Shown: one piece after another, positions 1 to 6,271 of the stretch
Layout of the letters: every line of letters starts with the position of its first letter
Position numbering within the stretch: the first letter of the stretch is position 1
Assembly: GCA_964371195.1 (NCBI GenBank)
Contig: CAYJLD010000042.1
Span: forward strand, 1-20,089
DNA: 20,089 nt
DNA from: CAYJAD01 sp964371195
Lineage (GTDB): Bacteria > Desulfobacterota > Desulfovibrionia > Desulfovibrionales > Desulfovibrionaceae
Direction of reading: 5' to 3'
The notes under the pieces: generated by a model
Seen by the model: the letters and a program-made list of their open reading frames with translations, nothing else
Databases searched by the model: none
What the model was told of the DNA's origin: nothing
Translations under genes and position numbers: made by a program

Positions 1-6
1 GTAATT

Positions 7-74
7 TTTTTATTACTATTTTCCAATAAAATTATACTATTTTAGAATATTATTATATTTTCCAGCGTCGACTA
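7..74. repeat. Left copy of 68-bp inverted repeat bounding the window
   Basis: Positions 7-74 match the reverse complement of 20022-20089 over 68 bp without gaps. There are four mismatches, at 23, 49, 62 and 63. The outer ~55 bp is almost pure A/T. The inner edge carries the palindrome GTCGAC (68-73) inside AGCGTCGACTA. No ORF or transposase is present. Its position at the very end of the sequence, matched by the other end, suggests a dispersed repeat at which an assembly stops. A short non-autonomous element is an alternative reading. Confidence 0.9.
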
Positions 75-80
75 TACTAG

Positions 81-110
81 TTTACCGCTAGTTTTATGAA
101 TAATTTTTAG
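81..110 (+). pseudogene. Remnant of a porin gene 3' end (about 9 codons plus stop)
   Basis: The stretch 82-97 is identical over 16 bases to 14113-14128, the 3' end of the complete porin gene in this window. In the matching frame it encodes TASFMNNF followed by TAG, against TASFIYSF followed by TAA in the intact porin. Both end in the C-terminal phenylalanine typical of outer-membrane beta-barrels. The codon just upstream (78-80) is an in-frame TAG, and the terminal repeat begins at 74, so no more of the gene survives here. It could be the tail of a paralogous porin cut off or disrupted by the repeat. Chance similarity is possible because the match is short. Confidence 0.45.
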
Positions 111-120
111 CTTAAAAAAG

Positions 121-164
121 TTTAGACTAATTGTTATCTAGTTTATAAAAGGCGATTATATAAT
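121..164 (+). promoter_or_regulatory. Putative promoter(s) of the gap-fba-gap2 cluster
   Basis: Two overlapping sigma70-like arrangements are visible. One is TTTAGA (121-126), a 17-bp spacer and TATAAA (144-149). The other is an exact TATAAT (159-164) without a good -35 element. The 5' leader to the ATG at 312 would be about 145 nt. A further TATAAT lies at 272-277. In such AT-rich DNA these calls are suggestive only. Confidence 0.33.
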
Positions 165-311
165 GTGGCAAAATTAAGGATGAATATGAAATTTGTTTGT
201 TATTTTTTTATGCAAGCAAGACTTGTCATGAACTGTAACTTAAGGCATAACTAAGCGAAGCAACGAAATTTTATAATATTGCTTAAACTTCAAAAAAATG
301 AGAGGGATTTT

Positions 312-1328
312 ATGAGTAAAGTCAAAGTTGGCATTAATGGCTTTGGACGCATTGGGCGTCAAGTGTTTCGTGCTCTTTTTGCCCATTATCAAGATAAAGT
401 AGAAGTGGTTGCCATCAATGACCTATATGATGCTGAAACCAATTTCCACTTATTGGAGTATGACTCAGTTTATGGACGCGCTCATTTGGATGCTAAGGTA
501 GATGGCAGTGATGTACAAGTTGGTAATTGGAAAGTACATTGCTTTGCAGAACGTGACCCAGCCAACTTAAAATGGGGTGACTATGGCGTTGATATAGTTG
601 TTGAGTCCACAGGTATTTTCCGCTCGGCCAAACAAGCTCATGTACATATAGATAATGGTGCAAAAAAAGTTATTATTAGTGCGCCAGCAAAGGACGAGGA
701 CTTAACCATTGTGCTTGGTGTAAACCAAGAAAAATATGATCCTAAAGCTCACCATGTTGTTTCTAATGCTTCTTGCACAACCAACTGCTTAGCCCCTCTA
801 GCCTTAGTTTTGCAAAATGAATATGGTATTGCACAAGGCACTATGACCACAATTCATGCTTATACTAATGATCAGCGCATTCTTGATATGGCTCATAGTG
901 ATCCACGCCGTGCTCGTGCTGCTGCTTGCAGTATAATTCCAACATCCACTGGTGCTGCCCAAGCTGTTGCTAAGGTAATCCCTGCATTGCAAGGTAAGTT
1001 TACTGGCTACTCTTTACGTGTACCAACCCCAACAGTTTCGGTTGTTGACTTTGTTGCTCTTTTAGAAAAGCCAACTGATACAGAAACCATGCGTGCCGCC
1101 TTGAAAAAAGCTGCGGATGGCCCATTGAAAAATATTTTGGAATATAGTGATAAGCCGCTTGTATCTATGGACTTTAAGTCTAATCCGCATTCATCTATTC
1201 TTGAAGCTGAATATTGCACAGTACAAGATGGTACATTAGCCAAAGTAGTTAGCTGGTATGATAATGAGTGGGGCTATTCTTGCCGTGTATGCGACTTAAT
1301 TGTATTTATGAATGAAAAAGGTTTATAA
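312..1328 (+). CDS. gap: Glyceraldehyde-3-phosphate dehydrogenase, type I (NAD-type)
   Basis: This cytosolic glycolytic enzyme converts glyceraldehyde-3-phosphate, phosphate and NAD+ to 1,3-bisphosphoglycerate. The protein has 338 residues, normal for the family. GINGFGRIGR (7-16) is the Rossmann nucleotide-binding motif, SNASCTTNC (151-159) contains catalytic Cys155, His182 sits in TTIHAYT, and WYDNEWGYS (315-323) lies near the C-terminus. The acidic residue after Asn37 (NDL, Asp38) is the usual NAD-selective position. The Leu-Pro pair typical of strictly NAD-dependent enzymes is replaced by Met-Ala before HSDPRRAR, so strict NAD use is not certain. I chose the ATG at 312, which follows AGAGGGA, over an in-frame ATG 33 bp upstream that would add an atypical N-terminus. 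It is the first gene of a co-directional cluster with fba and a second gap. Confidence 0.96.
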   Translation: MSKVKVGINGFGRIGRQVFRALFAHYQDKVEVVAINDLYDAETNFHLLEYDSVYGRAHLDAKVDGSDVQVGNWKVHCFAERDPANLKWGDYGVDIVVESTGIFRSAKQAHVHIDNGAKKVIISAPAKDEDLTIVLGVNQEKYDPKAHHVVSNASCTTNCLAPLALVLQNEYGIAQGTMTTIHAYTNDQRILDMAHSDPRRARAAACSIIPTSTGAAQAVAKVIPALQGKFTGYSLRVPTPTVSVVDFVALLEKPTDTETMRAALKKAADGPLKNILEYSDKPLVSMDFKSNPHSSILEAEYCTVQDGTLAKVVSWYDNEWGYSCRVCDLIVFMNEKGL

Positions 1329-1377
1329 ATTGATGTAAAAGCAATCATATTTTAATGCATTGTTAATAAAGTTAATT

Positions 1378-1415
1378 GGGAAAATCCTTGTAAAGTTGTA
1401 AGGGTTTTCCCATTT
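1378..1415 (+). terminator. Hairpin between gap and fba (terminator or mRNA-processing stem)
   Basis: A 12-bp stem GGGAAAATCCTT (1378-1389) pairs with AAGGGTTTTCCC (1400-1411), with one G-U pair and a 10-nt loop. The following ATTTCTA is only weakly U-rich. It lies about 50 nt after the gap stop and 24 nt before the fba ribosome binding site. Partial termination, or a stem protecting the gap mRNA 3' end, are both plausible and would lower fba expression relative to gap. Confidence 0.6.
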
Positions 1416-1444
1416 CTAACAAAAAACAAATAAAGGAGTTTCCT

Positions 1445-2368
1445 ATGCCACTTATCGGTCCTCATGACATGTTTGCTAAGGCCTATACTGATGGTTATGC
1501 CATTGGTGGTTTTAATGTTAATAATATGGAAATTATACAAGGTATTATGCAGGCTGCTGCTCAAGAAAGCTCTCCTGTGATTTTGCAAGTATCTGCTGGT
1601 GCACGTAAATATGCTGGTCAAATCTATATTATGAAGCTTGTGGAAGCAGCATTACTTGAGGCTGATGTACCAGTGGTAGTGCATTTAGACCATGGTCCTA
1701 CATTTGAGATGTGTAAGGATTGTATTGATGGTGGTTTTACGTCGGTTATGATTGATGGTTCACATCTTTCATTTGAAGAAAACATTGCTCTAACCAAGCA
1801 AGTGGTCGACTATGCACATGATAAAGGTGTGTGGGTTGAAGCTGAACTTGGTAAACTTGCCGGCGTTGAAGAGCATGTTTCTTCCGATGAGCATGTTTAT
1901 ACAGATCCAGACGAAGCTGTTGAATTTGTAGAGCGCACCGGATGTGACTCCTTAGCTATTGCCATAGGCACTAGCCATGGGGCTTATAAATTTAAGGGTG
2001 AAGCCAAACTTGACTTCCCACGTTTAGAAAAGATTGCTCAAGGCTTGCCAGGTGTGCCATTAGTTTTACATGGTGCCTCCAGTGTACCTGCAGAATTTGT
2101 GGATATGTGTAATAAGTATGGTGGCCAAGTTGGTGGTGCGCGTGGAGTACCAGAAGATATGCTACGCAAAGCCGCAGCCATGGCTGTGTGTAAAATTAAT
2201 GTGGATACAGATATTCGCTTGGCCCTAACTGCCACTATTCGCCAGTTTATGGTTGAGCAGCCAGATCAATTTGATCCTCGTGGTTATCTTAGTCCTGCGC
2301 GTGTGGCCGTTAAAGATATGGTGGCACATAAAATCCGTAATGTGATGGGTACTTCAGGTAAGGCTTAG
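1445..2368 (+). CDS. fba: Class II fructose-1,6-bisphosphate aldolase
   Basis: This zinc-dependent cytosolic aldolase cleaves fructose-1,6-bisphosphate to dihydroxyacetone phosphate and glyceraldehyde-3-phosphate, or condenses them in gluconeogenesis. The protein has 307 residues. VVVHLDHGPT (77-86) carries the catalytic Asp82 and zinc-ligand His83. VEAELGKLAG (131-140) contains the conserved Glu/Gly segment. GTSHGAYK (175-182) supplies His178 and LHGASS (208-213) supplies His209, the other expected zinc ligands. NVDTD (252-256) is the substrate-phosphate segment. A strong AAAGGAG (1432-1438) lies 6 nt before the ATG. It sits between two GAPDH genes, so the cluster makes and then oxidises triose phosphate. 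Confidence 0.96.
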   Translation: MPLIGPHDMFAKAYTDGYAIGGFNVNNMEIIQGIMQAAAQESSPVILQVSAGARKYAGQIYIMKLVEAALLEADVPVVVHLDHGPTFEMCKDCIDGGFTSVMIDGSHLSFEENIALTKQVVDYAHDKGVWVEAELGKLAGVEEHVSSDEHVYTDPDEAVEFVERTGCDSLAIAIGTSHGAYKFKGEAKLDFPRLEKIAQGLPGVPLVLHGASSVPAEFVDMCNKYGGQVGGARGVPEDMLRKAAAMAVCKINVDTDIRLALTATIRQFMVEQPDQFDPRGYLSPARVAVKDMVAHKIRNVMGTSGKA

Positions 2369-2405
2369 TTTTTTAAATATATTGTAAATTTTGTGCGAGC
2401 ATTAA

Positions 2406-2444
2406 ATTGAGTAACAAGATTGAGTAACAAGATCGAGTAACAAG
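2406..2444 (+). repeat. 13-bp tandem repeat, three copies, running into the gap2 ribosome binding site
   Basis: The unit ATTGAGTAACAAG occurs at 2406-2418 and 2419-2431, and with one change (ATCGAGTAACAAG) at 2432-2444. The last AAG of copy three forms the start of AAGGGGG, the ribosome binding site of the downstream gene. The unit length is not a multiple of three. The array is non-coding, so a copy-number change would alter leader length and structure and not the reading frame. Confidence 0.9.
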
Positions 2445-2452
2445 GGGGTTTC

Positions 2453-3454
2453 ATGTCACTCACTATAGGTATTAATGGCTTTGGGCGCATTGGTCGCTAC
2501 TTGGTGCGGCTATTGTGTAAAAATCCAACTATTAAGATTGGTGCCATTAATGCACGATCAAGTAATAGTAACTTGGCGTATTTATTTAAGTATGACTCTA
2601 CTCATGGCAAATATGATGGTAGCGTTGATTTTGATACAGAAGGGCTAATTATTGATGGAATACATATCCCCATTATCAGATATAATCTTGGTGAGTGGGA
2701 ATGGAAAAAATATGGTATAGACTTAGTTGTTGAATCTACTGGTAGCATTAAGGCTCGTGCAGACCTTGCAAAGCACTTAGAGTGTGGAGCGCGCAAGGTC
2801 ATTATCAGTGCCCCATGCAAGGAGGCTGATGTTACCATAGTTGCTGGGGTTAATGAGTTTATGTATGACCCAAGAAAGCATGAAGTTATTTCAGCAGCGT
2901 CATGTACCACCAATTGCCTAGCTCCTGCAACTAAGGTTTTGCATGAGGCCTTTGGTATAAAGTATGGGCTTGTAAACACAATTCACTCCTATACCATGAG
3001 CCAGCGTATTGTTGATGGTACACATAAGGACATACGCCGCGGGCGTGCTGCAGCCATGTCTATGTTGCCCACCACTACCGGTGCAGCCAAAGCTTTAGCC
3101 TTGGTATTACCAGAGCTTGCAGGTAAACTTGATGGTATGGCGGTGCGTGTACCAACATCTAATGTGTCCATGGTAGACATAACTTGTGCAGTGGATAAAG
3201 CTTGTACTGTTGAGTCTGTCAATGCAGCCTTTAGAGCTGCTTGTGATACATATTTAATAGATACCCTAGGCTATAGCGTAGAACCCTTAGTGTCTGTGGA
3301 TTATGTGGGTAGTACCTATGGTGGAGTGGTTGACTCCTTGAGTACCATGGTAAGTGTTGAGCACTTAATTAAAACAATTGTCTGGTATGATAATGAAGCC
3401 GGATTTACCAATCAGCTTGTGCGCCTCATTGGGCTTGTGGGCGACGACTGGTAG
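2453..3454 (+). CDS. gap: Second glyceraldehyde-3-phosphate dehydrogenase, divergent paralogue, possibly NADP-preferring
   Basis: The product is a 333-residue type I GAPDH. GINGFGRIGR (6-15) binds nucleotide, ASCTTNC (149-155) contains catalytic Cys151, and His178 lies in NTIHSYT. It differs clearly from the first copy. The residue after Asn33 is Ala34 followed by Arg35, where the first copy has the NAD-selecting Asp. Gly-Thr precedes HKDIRRGRAA, and the C-terminal signature reads WYDNEAGF in place of WYDNEWGY. Loss of the Asp together with a nearby Arg is the pattern seen in NADP-accepting GAPDHs such as GapB-type enzymes, so an anabolic or NADP(H)-linked role is inferred, not shown. The start follows AAGGGGG (2442-2448). 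It is probably co-transcribed with fba, 84 bp upstream. Two hairpins follow the stop. Confidence 0.93.
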   Translation: MSLTIGINGFGRIGRYLVRLLCKNPTIKIGAINARSSNSNLAYLFKYDSTHGKYDGSVDFDTEGLIIDGIHIPIIRYNLGEWEWKKYGIDLVVESTGSIKARADLAKHLECGARKVIISAPCKEADVTIVAGVNEFMYDPRKHEVISAASCTTNCLAPATKVLHEAFGIKYGLVNTIHSYTMSQRIVDGTHKDIRRGRAAAMSMLPTTTGAAKALALVLPELAGKLDGMAVRVPTSNVSMVDITCAVDKACTVESVNAAFRAACDTYLIDTLGYSVEPLVSVDYVGSTYGGVVDSLSTMVSVEHLIKTIVWYDNEAGFTNQLVRLIGLVGDDW

Positions 3455-3469
3455 AAAAAATATACGCTT

Positions 3470-3516
3470 GGGGAAGGAAAGCTCTTTTGCTTATACCAAA
3501 GAGTTTTTCCTCCCCC
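3470..3516 (+). terminator. Long hairpin just after the second gap
   Basis: GGGGAAGGAAAGCTCTT (3470-3486) pairs with 3499-3515 through a 17-bp stem with two G-U pairs and one mismatch. The loop is 12 nt. It begins 15 nt after the stop codon. There is no real U-run after it, so it may act as an mRNA-stabilising stem with the next hairpin doing the termination. Confidence 0.6.
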
Positions 3517-3556
3517 ATCCTTTCATCAAATGCACTAATTACCTAATCTAAATTTT

Positions 3557-3589
3557 ATTAATAGACAAAGCTTAGCTATTAATTTTTTT
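3557..3589 (+). terminator. Rho-independent terminator of the gap-fba-gap2 cluster
   Basis: A perfect 8-bp stem, ATTAATAG (3557-3564) with CTATTAAT (3576-3583), closes an 11-nt loop and is followed by six further T residues (3584-3589). The stem is A/T-rich but the stem-plus-U-run geometry is right for the plus strand. A third dyad, AGACTTT/AAAGTCT (about 3593-3620), lies just beyond, next to the convergent nitroreductase gene. Confidence 0.65.
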
Positions 3590-3648
3590 GCAGACTTTGT
3601 TTGTAGTGTTAAAAAGTCTATCCTAGGTTTAAACATCTATATATAAAT

Positions 3649-4263
3649 CTATTTCCATTTTTCTTGCTTAATACGCTCAGGCTTAAAATGATCTTTTTGT
3701 TGCGGCTTAGTTTTTGGATATCCAAGCAGTACAAATGCTAGTGGTATAATATTTTCTGGAAGGTTAAATTCCTTGCGAAACGGTGGTACTAGCTCCTCAT
3801 TGGGGTGTACACCTGTCCAAACTGTACCAATACCCATGGCATGGGCAGCAAGCAAAATACTCATGGTTGCGTTGGAAACATCTATGACCCCATATCCTTG
3901 TTGATGCTTTATAAGTGATATATTAACGCAAGTCAAAATACCAAGCGGAGCATTTTTTGCCATACGAGCGTATTTATTAATATTTGATATATTGGTTAAG
4001 GTTTGTTTATCCCGCACAACAATAAATTCCCAAGGTTGTTCGTTATACGCGCTTGGTGCTTGCATAGCGGCCTTTAAAATGACGTTTACTTGTTCATCAG
4101 TGATGGGTTGATTAGTATAGGCTCTTACACTTCTTCGCGTCATTAAAGCCTCAATCGTATCCATACTAGTTTTTTCACTAGCAAATGCTAGGCTTGGGCT
4201 AATGATTGCAGTGGTAGCCATTGCAGTAGTTAATTGTATAAAATTTCTTCTTGAATTGTTCAT
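3649..4263 (-). CDS. Tat-exported nitroreductase-family protein (downstream paralogue)
   Basis: This is an FMN-dependent nitroreductase-fold oxidoreductase of 204 residues; the substrate is unknown. The N-terminus NSRRNFIQL is a twin-arginine motif, followed by a hydrophobic stretch to about residue 28 and a likely cut near AFA-SE. That predicts folding with FMN in the cytosol and export to the periplasm. Family motifs are RRSVRAYT (43-50), APSAYNEQPWEF (69-80), a central AAHAMGIGTVWTG (139-151) and GYPK (181-184) near the end. It is clearly paralogous to the gene upstream of it, sharing order, length and the KDxFKPER C-terminal segment, and lies 26 bp after it. AAGGTG precedes the ATG. The pair is likely one operon under the divergent HxlR regulator. 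Most characterised nitroreductases are cytosolic, so export is the notable point. Confidence 0.88.
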   Translation of the reverse strand: MNNSRRNFIQLTTAMATTAIISPSLAFASEKTSMDTIEALMTRRSVRAYTNQPITDEQVNVILKAAMQAPSAYNEQPWEFIVVRDKQTLTNISNINKYARMAKNAPLGILTCVNISLIKHQQGYGVIDVSNATMSILLAAHAMGIGTVWTGVHPNEELVPPFRKEFNLPENIIPLAFVLLGYPKTKPQQKDHFKPERIKQEKWK

Positions 4264-4289
4264 AATTTTAGATCACCTTGTTTAATTGT

Positions 4290-4907
4290 TTACCATACAT
4301 TGGTATGGACACGTTCTGGCTTAAAATAATCTTTTGGTTCAGGCTGTTTTTTGGGATGGCCAATGACTATAAAAGCGACGGGGATAATGTTGTCTGGCAA
4401 ATTAAAAACCTTTCTATACCCTTTAACAAAATCCTCATTAGGGTAAACACTAGTCCATACAGCACCAAGCCCCAAAGCATGAGCAGTAAGTAAGATATTT
4501 TGTGATGCACAACATACACTTTGTACTGCAAATCCTTTAAGCTTTTCATAATCTTTATTAAAGCAGGTTAAAATAGCTAGGGGTGCATTTTTTGCCATGG
4601 CAACAGCTTTTTTTACCTTGGTAATTTCTACAAGCTTTGCTTTGTCTGTAACTACTAAAAATTCCCATGGTTGATTGTTGCCGGCACTGGGGGCTTGCAT
4701 GGCTGCTCTCAGTAGTTTGTCAATTTGCTCCTGACTTACTAATTCATCAGTATATGAACGAACACTACGACGTGTGAATATAGCGTCCATGGCAGTCATT
4801 GTGGATGCCTTATTGGCACTTGCAATAACTGGAGTAGCCTGTAGACTGAGAGTGCCCATGGCTGCCACTAGGGTTGAAGTTTTAAGAAATTGTCTTCTTG
4901 TAAACAT
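4290..4907 (-). CDS. Tat-exported nitroreductase-family protein (promoter-proximal paralogue)
   Basis: The 205-residue product starts with TRRQFLK, an almost ideal twin-arginine motif, then a hydrophobic segment ending near VIASA (about residue 31). The nitroreductase FMN-binding parts follow: RRSVRSYT (46-53), APSAGNNQPWEF (72-83), AHALGLGAVWTS (142-153) and IGHPKK (182-187). Members reduce nitro groups, quinones or flavins using a nicotinamide or other donor. A periplasmic form would need another electron donor, which is not visible here. A pair of adjacent cysteines (VCCAS, 131-135) is present in this copy but not in the other. AGGAGA lies 5-8 nt before the ATG. It is the first gene of the two-gene operon and divergent from the HxlR gene. 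Confidence 0.88.
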   Translation of the reverse strand: MFTRRQFLKTSTLVAAMGTLSLQATPVIASANKASTMTAMDAIFTRRSVRSYTDELVSQEQIDKLLRAAMQAPSAGNNQPWEFLVVTDKAKLVEITKVKKAVAMAKNAPLAILTCFNKDYEKLKGFAVQSVCCASQNILLTAHALGLGAVWTSVYPNEDFVKGYRKVFNLPDNIIPVAFIVIGHPKKQPEPKDYFKPERVHTNVW

Positions 4908-5067
4908 TATTATCTCCTGTTATATAATCGGTTGTTATTATGCGCAAAAATATGTTATGATTAAATTTGCTCAAAAGTTTTCTTCCATGTAAGCTTATAA
5001 AATATAATATGCAAGTAGGCACAGTTTTAATACTAAGGAACAAAAACATAACTAAAGGAAAAAAAAT
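4908..5067. promoter_or_regulatory. Divergent promoter/operator region between nitroreductases and hxlR
   Basis: This 160-bp region separates the divergent genes. For the minus strand a possible promoter is TTGAGC (4969-4974) with a 16-bp spacer and TATTTT (4947-4952), giving a leader of about 30 nt. A dyad ATAAT-N8-ATTAT (4924-4941) would overlap that start site and is a candidate operator. For hxlR the best -10 is TATAAT (5003-5008), next to an 8-bp palindrome TAAGCTTA (4990-4997), but no good -35 is seen. HxlR-type repressors usually bind such AT-rich dyads in shared intergenic DNA, so autoregulation is likely. The exact sites are guesses. Confidence 0.45.
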
Positions 5068-5406
5068 ATGAACCAAGACAATATAACGCATCCACTTGGT
5101 TGCCCAGTAAATGCTACATTAAGTGTAATTGGTGGGCGTTGGAAACCCATTATTTTATTTATACTTATGAATCAGGGTGTGCAGCGATTTAATGAATTAC
5201 AAAAAAAAATTCCCGCAATTACTCAAAGAGTACTTACGGTACAGCTTCGTGAACTTGTAAAGAGTAATATTGTTATACGCACTAGCTACGCTGAAGTACC
5301 ACCACGGGTAGAATATAGCTTAAGTGAATATGGTTATACACTCAGAGAAGTTTTAATAGCCATGCACTATTGGGGTGAGAAACATAAAAAACTTTATGAT
5401 AAATAA
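5068..5406 (+). CDS. HxlR-family winged-helix transcriptional regulator
   Basis: This is a 112-residue MarR/HxlR-like DNA-binding protein. The family start GCPVNATLSVIGGRWKP (11-27) is followed by the recognition-helix region FNELQKKIPAITQRVLTVQL (41-60) and a wing with PPRVEYSLSEYGYTL (78-92). Cys12 is the only cysteine and sits at the conserved N-terminal position used by redox-sensing members such as B. subtilis YodB and CatR, which respond to quinones and disulfide stress and control nitroreductase or azoreductase genes. The divergent arrangement with two nitroreductases fits that role. AAAGGA (5054-5059) precedes the ATG. Sensing chemistry and targets are inferred from family and context. 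Confidence 0.92.
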   Translation: MNQDNITHPLGCPVNATLSVIGGRWKPIILFILMNQGVQRFNELQKKIPAITQRVLTVQLRELVKSNIVIRTSYAEVPPRVEYSLSEYGYTLREVLIAMHYWGEKHKKLYDK

Positions 5407-5451
5407 ATTGCACAGTCACAAAATAGTATAAAGATTAATATTTATATTTGG

Positions 5452-6051
5452 TTAATTAAGTATAGTTTGCTGTAATATATAATCTTGTACTTGCTGCACG
5501 CATTCATTCTTTGAATATAAGTCTGTTTTAATTATTAAATTAGGGTGTTCAGGTGCTTCGTATGGGGATGAAATGCCAGTATAGTTTTTTATCTTACCTG
5601 TTCTAGCAAGCTTATAATACCCTTTTACATCTCTATGTTCACATTCTTCAATGCTACATGAAATATAAAGTTCATGATAAAAATCCTGAATTACATTTTT
5701 GGCAATTTGTCGATGAATTTTTAAAGGTGAAATAAAGGCGCACATGCAAATATGACCTTGTATGGCTAATATACGACTAAGTTCTGCTATGCGTCTAATG
5801 TTTTCATTTCTAGCCCCTTCACTAAAAGACAAGTCCGAGCATAAGCCTGTCCTAATTACATCTCCATCCAAGACTGTAACCTGCATACCAGCTTGAAAAA
5901 GATTTTTTTCTACCTCATGGGCAAGGGTTGATTTACCTGCTCCAGAAAGACCAGAAAACCAAAAAACAGCTCCCTTGTGATTATTGCGTTTTATGCGCAT
6001 GTCATAGGTAACATGGCTACGTGGTGCGGTGAGATATTTTTTTTCTTGCAT
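5452..6051 (-). CDS. cysC: Adenylylsulfate (APS) kinase
   Basis: The enzyme phosphorylates adenosine-5'-phosphosulfate with ATP to give PAPS. The 199-residue protein has the Walker A loop GLSGAGKST (34-42), the DGD motif (62-64), FSEGARNENIRRI (76-88) for APS binding, the FISPL segment (106-110), and the C-terminal KGYYKLARTGKIKNYTGI (143-160) with SSPYEAP. All are standard for CysC. The N-terminus before NHKGAVFWFSG aligns with that of full-length CysC proteins, so the upstream ATG is preferred although no good ribosome binding site is seen. It stands alone, convergent with hxlR, with no sulfurylase, PAPS reductase or sulfotransferase gene next to it. Dissimilatory sulfate reduction uses APS directly, so PAPS here would serve sulfation or assimilation. 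Confidence 0.93.
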   Translation of the reverse strand: MQEKKYLTAPRSHVTYDMRIKRNNHKGAVFWFSGLSGAGKSTLAHEVEKNLFQAGMQVTVLDGDVIRTGLCSDLSFSEGARNENIRRIAELSRILAIQGHICMCAFISPLKIHRQIAKNVIQDFYHELYISCSIEECEHRDVKGYYKLARTGKIKNYTGISSPYEAPEHPNLIIKTDLYSKNECVQQVQDYILQQTILN

Positions 6052-6089
6052 AATTTATAATTAATTAAGGGCTATAATTTTTTGATATT

Positions 6090-6120
6090 AAAAAACCTCT
6101 CTCAACAACTGAAAGAGGTT
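6090..6120 (-). terminator. Rho-independent terminator of tRNA-Leu
   Basis: Read on the minus strand, AACCTCTTTC (6120-6111) pairs with GAGAGAGGTT (6103-6094) in a 10-bp stem with one G-U pair and a 7-nt loop. It is followed by a T-run (6093-6090). It lies 25 nt downstream of the tRNA 3' end. Confidence 0.85.
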
Positions 6121-6144
6121 TAGCTATAATATCAATTAATTCAA

Positions 6145-6229
6145 TGGTGCGAGAGAGGAGAGTTGAACTCCTACACCTTGCGGCGCTAGGTTCTAAGCCT
6201 AGTGCGTCTACCAGTTCCGCCACTCTCGC
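6145..6229 (-). tRNA. tRNA-Leu, anticodon UAG
   Basis: On the minus strand the acceptor GCGAGAG (6229-6223) pairs with CTCTCGC (6155-6149), followed by discriminator A and an encoded CCA (6147-6145). The anticodon arm is CTAGG-CTTAGAA-CCTAG, giving anticodon TAG (6195-6193), which reads CUN leucine codons. GTTCAACTC gives the T-loop, and there is an extended variable arm as expected for a class II tRNA. It is 85 nt including CCA. Confidence 0.97.
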
Positions 6230-6242
6230 ACACTGGTTGAGC

Positions 6243-6271
6243 ACTTTAGAATGCTTTGCTCATATTGTCAA
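6243..6271 (-). promoter_or_regulatory. Promoter of tRNA-Leu
   Basis: On the minus strand a consensus TTGACA (6271-6266), a 17-bp spacer and TAAAGT (6248-6243) place the start about 7 nt before the mature tRNA. The promoter lies inside a dyad, AGCACTT (6240-6246) with AAGTGCT (6270-6276). A nested dyad, TGAGCA (6238-6243) with TGCTCA (6257-6262), overlaps the -10. Confidence 0.78.

Noticed and set aside
2602..2979. 125-aa minus-strand ORF inside the second gap
   Set aside because: It is antisense to conserved GAPDH sequence and has no family features.
4278..4493. 71-aa plus-strand ORF inside the first nitroreductase
   Set aside because: It overlaps a strongly supported gene on the other strand; no independent evidence.
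4941..4966. Resemblance of this stretch to a dif/Xer site (TGCGCA, TTATG and TTAAAT in order)
   Set aside because: The right half carries a one-base shift that breaks the usually strict XerD arm, and it lies in the middle of a divergent promoter region. In A/T-rich DNA this is likely chance.
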